From positions 1 through 6,944 of the forward strand of contig JAOXRY010000348.1 of assembly GCA_025800305.1 (NCBI GenBank): a DNA stretch of 6,944 nt, written 5' to 3'. The notes below the pieces were generated by a model. It was given only the letters and a program-made list of their open reading frames with translations, did not search any database and was not told where the DNA came from. Origin of the DNA: Campylobacterales bacterium. GTDB taxonomy: Bacteria; Campylobacterota; Campylobacteria; Campylobacterales; SZUA-545. This document shows positions 1-5,431 of the stretch, piece after piece; position 1 is the stretch's first letter; every line of letters starts with the position of its first letter. A program made the translations under genes and the position numbers.

Positions 1-122
1 AGCACCTCATTCATCTCTTTTGGAGATATAACTACAGCATGCATTTCTATAGTATTAATATCACCATCATCATTGATTTTTAAGCCATTAAACTTATAGA
101 TATCGTATTGGTTAAAACTCAT
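1..122 (-). CDS. mazF: MazF/PemK-type toxin, N-terminal fragment (cut by window edge)
   Basis: Forty codons are visible from an ATG at 122-120, and the frame is still open at the left edge. The product begins MSFNQYDIYKFNGLK and then reads HAVVISPKEMNEV. That matches the start of MazF/PemK-family ribosome-independent mRNA endonucleases: an N-terminal strand (QxDIY) from the SH3-like barrel, a variable acidic loop (DDDGD), then the strand usually written RPAVVIS. Here the RP is replaced by MH. The start codon overlaps the stop of the upstream antitoxin gene (ATGA), the usual arrangement for an antitoxin-toxin pair and a sign of translational coupling. Family knowledge predicts cytoplasmic cleavage of mRNA when free of antitoxin. 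The C-terminal part is outside the window, so neither completeness nor activity can be judged. The assignment rests on the short N-terminus plus the neighbour. Confidence 0.72.
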   Translation of the reverse strand, partial: MSFNQYDIYKFNGLKINDDGDINTIEMHAVVISPKEMNEV

Positions 123-340
123 GAAGCTTCTTCTAAAGCATCTGGATCAAGTTGGCAACTTTTACTTTTTATAAACTTCTCTTTCCAGTTACTTCTTACT
201 TCATTGTGTTCTGGCTTTAAAAAAATTCCATAATCTGTTACATTTACCTTAAACTTATCAGGATTATTAAACTCCTTAAGTATAACAGATGGAATTCTAA
301 TCCCTTTAGATGTACCAATTTTTACTAAATCTAAATACAT
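119..340 (-). CDS. mazE: MazE-type antitoxin (AbrB/SpoVT fold)
   Basis: This 73-residue protein matches the small size of MazE antitoxins. Residues 4-25 (DLVKIGTSKGIRIPSVIL) form the swapped-hairpin AbrB/MazE DNA-binding motif, whose hallmark is the G-[TN]-S-x-G-[IV]-R-[IL]-P signature. Residues about 30-44 (KFKVNVTDYGIFLKP) complete the dimeric beta barrel. The charged tail from about residue 46 (EVRSNWKEKF) resembles the flexible C-terminal arm that wraps around MazF and blocks its active site. The ATG is supported by a strong Shine-Dalgarno sequence five bases upstream. The stop overlaps the start of the toxin gene. By family knowledge it should neutralise the toxin and, alone or with it, repress its own promoter. 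The inverted repeat at 360-384 is the obvious candidate operator. It is transcribed separately from the lipoprotein/protease cluster upstream. Confidence 0.88.
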   Translation of the reverse strand: MYLDLVKIGTSKGIRIPSVILKEFNNPDKFKVNVTDYGIFLKPEHNEVRSNWKEKFIKSKSCQLDPDALEEAS

Positions 341-345
341 TATAA

Positions 346-353
346 CCTTCCTT
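346..353 (-). promoter_or_regulatory. Shine-Dalgarno site of the antitoxin gene
   Basis: On the minus strand AAGGAAGG lies five bases before the ATG at 340. It is the strongest ribosome-binding site in the window and fixes the start of the mazE-like gene. The overlapping toxin gene has no comparable site, which fits a higher rate of antitoxin synthesis. Confidence 0.75.
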
Positions 354-359
354 AATTGG

Positions 360-384
360 TATAATATTGATAATCAGTATTATA
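360..384. promoter_or_regulatory. Inverted repeat, probable MazE/MazEF operator
   Basis: Two 12-base arms (360-371 and 373-384) surround a single central base at 372 and pair at 11 of 12 positions. The only mismatch is 367/377. The core TGATAATCA is perfectly symmetric. The element sits between the antitoxin's ribosome-binding site and its upstream DNA and fully covers the candidate -10 box, so a bound dimer would block RNA polymerase. Binding by the MazE-like protein is inferred from position and from the family's known autoregulation. Confidence 0.6.
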
Positions 385-408
385 TTGTACACTAAAAAAA
401 CTTGTCTC
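379..408 (-). promoter_or_regulatory. Candidate promoter of the mazEF-like operon
   Basis: On the minus strand a perfect TATAAT is at 384-379, about 38 bases before the antitoxin ATG. A weak -35 candidate, GAGACA (four of six matches to TTGACA), lies at 408-403 with 18 bases between the boxes. A T7 tract (400-394) fills the spacer, as is common where the -35 box is poorly conserved. The -10 box is inside the inverted repeat. Confidence 0.5.
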
Positions 409-434
409 TTTTTTTTACTCCTATTTTTTAATTA

Positions 435-1811
435 TCACTTTTCATTAAGTAAACCTCCTAAATCTAGACTTCCATAACCATAAAAATCATTTCTATAACT
501 AGGTTTATAGCCATTATCATCAAAGCTACTATCAATTGTAAAGTTTTTTATTGTTCCAACAACATCATCTTCTTGAAAAATCTTGACTTGATAAGTACCT
601 ATAGGGATTATATCACTTACTTGAAGACTCCATTTTCTATCTTGATAAGTAATTGGATATTTTTTTGATGTGTAGGAGTCATTTTCAAGTTGTAATGACA
701 AGTTTGAACTATAATTTTGTGGCACTGTTCCTTGAAATTGTGGAATTTGAGATTTTGAACCTTGCCTATCTAAGATATACGGCAAATTTTCAGATCTTTT
801 AACAGCTGAAAGTCTCAATTTTTCTCTAACTTCATCACTTGTCAAGGAAGGATCTTTCTCAAGCAAAAGGGCGATAGCTCCAGCAACTATTGGTGTTGAA
901 GCAGATGTTCCATGGAATGGAGTATCTGCTACCTCTTTTCTAATATATTCATTGTAATCTCCACTGGACTTTCCTTTTGAACCACTTGGATCTATTGTTG
1001 TGATTCCAAAATCAGATGTTCCTCCTGGAGACATTAAAAATAGGTTAGATCCAAAATTACTATAAGGAACTCTAAAAGAAGATTTATCTGTTCCTCCAAC
1101 AGCTATTACACTGTCCATAGCACTTTCATCATTTTGATTATTTTCACTTTCATTTCCTATAGCAAAAAGAACAATAACTCCTTTACCATCTCTTCCTTTT
1201 TCAATAATTGTTTTAAATGAATCACTAAATGATGAAGAGACAGAACCTGTTCCCCAACTACAGGTTATAATATCTGCACCCTCCTCTACTGCTCTTTTAA
1301 AAAGTAGTAATTCGTCAGACTTGCTCATATAGCTCTCTGTATTCATCTTTATTAAAATCAGGTTAGCTTCAGGGGCAATACCTTGAATACCTTTTCCATC
1401 AACATTTGCCCCTATAATTCCACTGACATTTGTTCCATGAGTCTCACTTTTATTTTGGGAGATATCTTCACTATCTCCTTTTTCTGATAGGTTGATTTTT
1501 TTAACTATCCGCCCTTTTAGCTCAGGATGTTCACTATCAAAACCATTATCTATAATTGCAATAGTTACCCCTTTTCCTGTATATCTATCATAGCTATCTT
1601 CTGGGTTAATATGTGCATTTTCATTAATAGAGTTTTCTTGATAAAAATCTTTATCATAATCCATTGCCCACTGTTGATTAAACATAGGATCTCTTGCTTT
1701 TTTTACAACTGTGTTATTGTTTTTAGGTAGATTATCTTCTGCCTTTTTAGTATCACTATCACCACATCCAATAACAAAAAAAGAGATAAAAATAAGAAAG
1801 AAAGTTCTCAT
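435..1811 (-). CDS. Subtilisin-like (S8) serine protease lipoprotein lacking its own prodomain
   Basis: This 458-residue protein starts MRTFFLIFISFFVIGC, a signal sequence ending in a lipobox with Cys16 as the lipidation site. It should therefore be membrane-anchored outside the cytoplasm. A short Asn/Lys/Asp-rich tether (17-40) leads into DPMFNQQWAM (41-50), the motif that opens the mature catalytic domain in many subtilases. The full catalytic set is visible: Asp88 in IAIIDNG, His125 in ETHGTNVSG, oxyanion Asn220 in FAIGNES and nucleophile Ser303 in HGTSASTP. The usual last element of the fold, YGYGSLDLG, appears only at 443-451. About 100 residues before it (340-440) look like an extra beta-rich insertion. 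No I9-type prodomain is present in this chain; a matching one is encoded by the gene just upstream, whose stop overlaps this ATG (ATGA). The ribosome-binding site is weak, so translational coupling is likely. The substrate is unknown. Confidence 0.9.
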   Translation of the reverse strand: MRTFFLIFISFFVIGCGDSDTKKAEDNLPKNNNTVVKKARDPMFNQQWAMDYDKDFYQENSINENAHINPEDSYDRYTGKGVTIAIIDNGFDSEHPELKGRIVKKINLSEKGDSEDISQNKSETHGTNVSGIIGANVDGKGIQGIAPEANLILIKMNTESYMSKSDELLLFKRAVEEGADIITCSWGTGSVSSSFSDSFKTIIEKGRDGKGVIVLFAIGNESENNQNDESAMDSVIAVGGTDKSSFRVPYSNFGSNLFLMSPGGTSDFGITTIDPSGSKGKSSGDYNEYIRKEVADTPFHGTSASTPIVAGAIALLLEKDPSLTSDEVREKLRLSAVKRSENLPYILDRQGSKSQIPQFQGTVPQNYSSNLSLQLENDSYTSKKYPITYQDRKWSLQVSDIIPIGTYQVKIFQEDDVVGTIKNFTIDSSFDDNGYKPSYRNDFYGYGSLDLGGLLNEK

Positions 1812-2197
1812 CGGCTCTGGATCTTTGTATAAAAATTTGGAATTGACTCTTTCACATTTAATTCATTTTCAAAAATTTTATTGGCTACGTCTATTGGATT
1901 TTCTTCTTTGACTCTTAGTAAAAATACCTGTGGAATTATCTCTTTAATAAAAGTCAAATTATATTTTTTCAAAAAGTTAGAGATATTAGGCTCTTTTTTA
2001 AAAGAGACCATTATTTCATCTTTTATACCAACTACTTGATTATCAGATGTTCCATAAAAAACCATATAGTTTTGAGATCTGAAGAAGGAGCTTGATTGCT
2101 CCTTTTTCAAAATCTCTTTTTTCCCATTATTATAAAAAAAACTATCGCTATATAAAAAGCTAATACCTATAAGATAAAAAAAGATTAACTTCTTCAA
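1808..2197 (-). CDS. Secreted stand-alone subtilase prodomain-like protein
   Basis: This 129-residue protein has a positively charged, hydrophobic signal sequence (about 1-17, MKKLIFFYLIGISFLYS) without a lipobox or any Cys, so export by signal peptidase I is likely. Residues about 53-124 follow the pattern of the fervidolysin-type N-terminal prodomain of S8 proteases: a VGIKDEIMVSFK strand, a short helix (NISNFLKKYN), strands IKEIIPQVFLLRV, a helix (PIDVANKIFENE), then NVKESIPNFY, equivalent to the usual 'gVeyAePNy' end. In fused enzymes the motif DPLFxxQW follows this point; here it opens the next gene's mature protein. The likely role is folding chaperone and inhibitor of that protease, acting in trans. 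The start is TTG at 2197, because the only in-frame codons before it lead to a TAA and no ATG exists before residue 45. It lies two bases after the preceding stop and overlaps the next ATG. The family match is by pattern only. Confidence 0.7.
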   Translation of the reverse strand: MKKLIFFYLIGISFLYSDSFFYNNGKKEILKKEQSSSFFRSQNYMVFYGTSDNQVVGIKDEIMVSFKKEPNISNFLKKYNLTFIKEIIPQVFLLRVKEENPIDVANKIFENELNVKESIPNFYTKIQSR

Positions 2198-2199
2198 CT

Positions 2200-5100
2200 T
2201 TAGTCTTTAATACATCTTACAGGCATTGCATATCCTGTATTTTTATTACGATCTGATCTAGAGTATGTTTTTCCTAGCTTTAAATAGTAACCTTTTGTAG
2301 TACTAGTTGTATAAGGTGTTGAACTATAAAGTGCAATAACAGTACCGTCTGCTCTTGTACCAAAATAGTATCCTGTACCATCATTTGGCAATTGTAAAAA
2401 GTTATCAATAGCTTCTGTTCTACTTTTTACTTTCTTTATTCCTTTTAACTCATTTGCAGACTCTGTAAAAAACTTATGGTTTGGATCATAAGTTTCATCT
2501 TCTAGTTCGTATATTGTAGGAACTCTAAAACCACTTGGGCAAGGGTTATTAGGTCCATTTACACCTTTCCATAAACTATCAGACTGAGTATTTCTCCACT
2601 GTTCAGTCAGATCGTGATAGATAAATACTCCACCATTATCAACATCACTGTCTACTTTAGATCTTGTAAAATCATTATCGCTATGTTTAAACTCATGACC
2701 ATTACTCTTTCTGCCCCACTGATAAAAGCCACCTATACATTTTTTTCTTTCGCTGTAAGCTTCACCTTTTATACAAACTTTTTCTGCACCTAAGTTCCTA
2801 TCAAGCCAAGACTTTCCTGTAATTGGTGAAGTGATTACTTTATACTCTTTTGATTGGAAACTAATCGTTGCTTTTGTTTCACTGGCTGTATCAAAAGCTG
2901 TAAAGGAAATATCATGTCCCCCAAATGAATTATCACCAAGATCTTCCAAACCTGCCTTTAGTGAAAGAGTATAACTTTCTCCATCAGTTAAAGTCGAAAG
3001 AGGATTGATAATAGCGGTGTTTTCAACCATTTGTATATTCGTAACAACAGTACTATCACTGCTATCTTTTAGAACTATATTTGTAGAGTTGACTGTAGAT
3101 TCTTTTAAACTTTCTGAAAACTCCATAGATAAATATCCAGTAGTTGGTAACATACTAATAGCTCCACTTGGTAATGAGTTTAGTAGTGTTGGAGGTTGAG
3201 TATCTACAGTAGAAAACTTAATAACAGTTTCTTCTTCTAAAGGCTTGTCATCAAGATCTTTTACAGTAGTTTTTAAAGTTAATGTGTAGCTAGTATTTTC
3301 TGCTAAAGTTGCGGTTATAGACAACACACTTCCAGAAAGATTAAATATAGGAGTTAAATTTGAACTACCATTACTTAATAAAATCGAACTTTCGTAATTT
3401 TGAACTGGTTCGGAAAAAGTGATAGCGATCACCTTATCTGTTGGTATCTTTTCACTATTATTTTCAGGATCTACAGAAACTATATAGGGATTGTCAGTCA
3501 CTGTTGTAAAGTGTAAAGTTCTCTCAGAACCATTTCCAAAAAGATCTTTGACATTTGATGTGATAGTTACCACATACTCTGTTTTACTATCTAAATCAGC
3601 TTTAGGTGTTAAAAGAAGAGTTTTTGTCTCTTTTGTATATTCAATATCAAAATCAACATTTTTATCTCCTTTTGTTTTAAAAGTGATATTTGATTTATTT
3701 ACACTCTCTTCTTTTAACTCTTCATTAAAAGTAAATGATACAGTTGAGTCTAATAGAATATTTTTTGAGTAGCCAGAAGGATTTGTTGAAACAATTTTTG
3801 GAGGATTTACATCATCTAAAAGATCTTCAACACTGTCTGTCTCTTTTATACATCTTACACCAAATCCCCAAGATCTATTATAGATATTAGCTTCATAGGT
3901 TGCTGTTGTAGCAAACGTTATTACTTTAGCAGTGTCATTTTTCACATCACTGGTCCAAACTCCACTTTCTAAAGTGTAAAACATGGTTCCATCACGTCCC
4001 CATCTATTTCCATTAGCTGGAAATTTTAAAAAATTCTCAAAAGCTGTTTTAAGGTTTTTGACCCTATTATTACTCTCTTCAGGAGCTTTATAGGTCTCAT
4101 TTTCTAACTCTTCTGCTGTAGGAACCCTAAAACCATCTGGACAAGGGTTATTCACACCATCAAGTCCTTTCCACAAATTGTCATTTTTTATATTGGACCA
4201 ATTTTGAGGAAGATCTCTTACCTTTATAAACTTATCATAGCTTTCACTGTCTTCGTCAATTAAAGTTGTAGTAACTTCACTGTCAAGTTTTTCATGACCA
4301 TTACTTTTTCTACCCCATTGATAATAATCGCCAAAACACTGGCTTTGACTAGCTCCATATTTTGCGACTACATCATTTGATAGTGGGTCAGTAGGATAGT
4401 TTTGATAATTAACAATACTTTCATCACAGGCTTTTTTTGCACCAAGATTTCTATCCAACCACAACTTATTTGTTATAGGTGACTGAATAACCTTATAAAT
4501 ATCGCCCTTATGTCTTATGGTTCCTTTTGAAACAGTTACATAAGTAAAGATCTTTTCTTCGCCTAAATTATTACCATGAAAATCAGCGATGTCTTTAGAA
4601 AGAACTAGTCTGTACTCCATGTTATTTTTTAAAGACTCTTTTAAGGAGATAACTAAAGCATTTTCATGATTAGTGAAATATGTATTAATATTTGCAAGGT
4701 TATCTCCCCTATCTTTTAAAACAACATTGCCAAATTTTTTGATAGTTTTGTCATCTAAACCTTCTGAAAAGTAGATTATAATCTTATCTCTTGTGGAGAT
4801 CTCTTTGGAATTATCAGCAGGTTCACTTCTTAAAACCGTTGGCTTTTCATGATCAGACACTAATTTATACTTTTTTAAAGAATTCTCCAGATGCTTCTTG
4901 ACCTTCTCTTTTGGACGAGGTGTAATACCTTGCTTTTTTAAGATCTCCTCCACATCAATAGTGTCAGTTGAAAAACTTTTTTCATACTGATTAAACTTAT
5001 TAAAAACCTCTTGTGTAATTTCAATCTCATTGGTTTGTTCATCACTATCAAGACTTTGTAAAAAAGTAGCTAATTGTAGAACTTTTTCATTATCAACAAC

Positions 5101-5421
5101 ACTTCTATCAACACCGACAATATCTTGAATAAAAACTTGATTATCACTGGAAAGTTGAGATATTTTTCCCAATGAGATTTTACCAATAAAAAACTCTACT
5201 TCACCTTTAGAATATGGAAATGAACCATCACTATCAGTGGTTCCAGTTCTACTTCCATTAACATATTTAAGTCCTTTTACTGGTGAATCAATAAAGTAGC
5301 CTTTAGGTAATGGCTGATCATTGGCATTACCACCTTCACTACTGGAGCTACTACATCCACCATTAAAAACTAAAAGTAGAGATAGACTTAAAAGTCCATC
5401 TCTTATTATATTTCTCCTCAT
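2200..5421 (-). CDS. Multidomain surface lipoprotein: Ig-like (Big_5) and two FISUMP domains
   Basis: This is a 1073-residue secreted protein. Its signal sequence ends FNGGC, with lipidation at Cys23; Asn at -3 is atypical, but the SSSSS that follows is typical of lipoproteins. Residues 41-130 form an N-terminal module with FIDSPVKGL, TDSDGSFPY and FLQSLDSD, seen in other Gram-negative surface lipoproteins. Then come Ig-like domain 1 (about 191-298), FISUMP 1 (303-526), Ig-like 2 (539-641), 3 (643-738) and 4 (741-843), and FISUMP 2 (853-1072). The Ig-like units carry SbsA/Big_5 signatures such as ITFSEPV and KDLFGN. Each FISUMP copy has WLDRNLGA, YQWGRKSNGHE, NNPCP and VRCIK. Apart from Cys23, all eight cysteines lie in the FISUMP domains, four in each. 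The ATG has a good AGGAG site. No enzymatic motif is seen, so an adhesive or structural role at the cell surface is an inference. It is probably co-transcribed with the paralogue upstream and the prodomain/protease pair downstream. Confidence 0.85.
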   Translation of the reverse strand: MRRNIIRDGLLSLSLLLVFNGGCSSSSSEGGNANDQPLPKGYFIDSPVKGLKYVNGSRTGTTDSDGSFPYSKGEVEFFIGKISLGKISQLSSDNQVFIQDIVGVDRSVVDNEKVLQLATFLQSLDSDEQTNEIEITQEVFNKFNQYEKSFSTDTIDVEEILKKQGITPRPKEKVKKHLENSLKKYKLVSDHEKPTVLRSEPADNSKEISTRDKIIIYFSEGLDDKTIKKFGNVVLKDRGDNLANINTYFTNHENALVISLKESLKNNMEYRLVLSKDIADFHGNNLGEEKIFTYVTVSKGTIRHKGDIYKVIQSPITNKLWLDRNLGAKKACDESIVNYQNYPTDPLSNDVVAKYGASQSQCFGDYYQWGRKSNGHEKLDSEVTTTLIDEDSESYDKFIKVRDLPQNWSNIKNDNLWKGLDGVNNPCPDGFRVPTAEELENETYKAPEESNNRVKNLKTAFENFLKFPANGNRWGRDGTMFYTLESGVWTSDVKNDTAKVITFATTATYEANIYNRSWGFGVRCIKETDSVEDLLDDVNPPKIVSTNPSGYSKNILLDSTVSFTFNEELKEESVNKSNITFKTKGDKNVDFDIEYTKETKTLLLTPKADLDSKTEYVVTITSNVKDLFGNGSERTLHFTTVTDNPYIVSVDPENNSEKIPTDKVIAITFSEPVQNYESSILLSNGSSNLTPIFNLSGSVLSITATLAENTSYTLTLKTTVKDLDDKPLEEETVIKFSTVDTQPPTLLNSLPSGAISMLPTTGYLSMEFSESLKESTVNSTNIVLKDSSDSTVVTNIQMVENTAIINPLSTLTDGESYTLSLKAGLEDLGDNSFGGHDISFTAFDTASETKATISFQSKEYKVITSPITGKSWLDRNLGAEKVCIKGEAYSERKKCIGGFYQWGRKSNGHEFKHSDNDFTRSKVDSDVDNGGVFIYHDLTEQWRNTQSDSLWKGVNGPNNPCPSGFRVPTIYELEDETYDPNHKFFTESANELKGIKKVKSRTEAIDNFLQLPNDGTGYYFGTRADGTVIALYSSTPYTTSTTKGYYLKLGKTYSRSDRNKNTGYAMPVRCIKD
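2206..2865 (-). repeat. FISUMP domain copy 2 of the large lipoprotein
   Basis: This encodes residues about 853-1072. The order is FQSKEYKVITSPITGKSWLD, RNLGAEKVC, KKCIGGFYQWGRKSNGHE, NNPCPSGFRVPT, ELEDETY and VRCIKD at the very C-terminus. Its four cysteines (883, 895, 961, 1070) match those of the other two copies. The segment DVDNGGVFI is shared with the copy in the neighbouring paralogue but absent from copy 1. Confidence 0.85.
2893..3807 (-). repeat. Three tandem SbsA-type Ig-like domains
   Basis: This encodes residues about 539-843 as three units of roughly 100 residues that share one pattern: PPKIVSTNPSG / PYIVSVDPENN / PPTLLNSLPSG at the start, then FTFNEELKE / ITFSEPV / MEFSESLKE, a TYxxTL or similar strand, and KDLFGN / KDLDDK / EDLGDN near the end. 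They appear to form a stalk between the two FISUMP domains. The copies have diverged at the DNA level, so this is not a recent expansion. Confidence 0.8.
3844..4515 (-). repeat. FISUMP domain copy 1 of the large lipoprotein
   Basis: This encodes residues about 303-526, with KGDIYKVIQSPITNKLWLD, RNLGAKKAC, QCFGDYYQWGRKSNGHE, NNPCPDGFRVPTAEELE and WGFGVRCIKE. The cysteines are at 332, 362, 427 and 524. The loop between the first two is 29 residues, much longer than in the other copies (11 and 7). Unlike the other two copies, this one sits in mid-protein and is followed by more Ig-like domains. Confidence 0.85.
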
Positions 5422-5426
5422 TTAAT

Positions 5427-5431
5427 CTCCT
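5427..5431 (-). promoter_or_regulatory. Shine-Dalgarno site overlapping the preceding stop codon
   Basis: On the minus strand AGGAG lies five bases before the ATG at 5421. Its first three bases are the last two bases of the upstream gene's TAG stop (5432-5430) and the base after it. This ties termination on the first lipoprotein gene to initiation on the second and supports co-transcription. Confidence 0.7.

Noticed and set aside
394..416. A-rich/T-rich stretch downstream of the protease gene as an intrinsic terminator
   Set aside because: An A8 run and a T7 run could pair around an 8-base GAGACAAG loop, but the stem has no G:C pairs and no separate T tract follows it. It is more likely promoter-spacer sequence; the protease operon may end without a visible terminator here.
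421..425. AGGAG on the minus strand just after the protease stop as the start signal of a further small gene
   Set aside because: No ATG, GTG or TTG lies at a suitable distance behind it; an A8 tract and then T-rich DNA follow. It looks like chance or a relic.
1808..1811. Frameshift that broke one prodomain-protease gene into two
   Set aside because: The second gene begins with a complete lipoprotein signal sequence and lipobox, and the first has its own signal sequence. A broken single gene would not have a second export signal at the junction.
1527..1911. Plus-strand open frames of 66-67 codons inside the protease and prodomain genes
   Set aside because: They lie opposite well-supported coding sequence, resemble no known family, and have no convincing ribosome-binding site. 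The same holds for the plus-strand frames at 3005-3199, 3491-3772 and 6304-6537.
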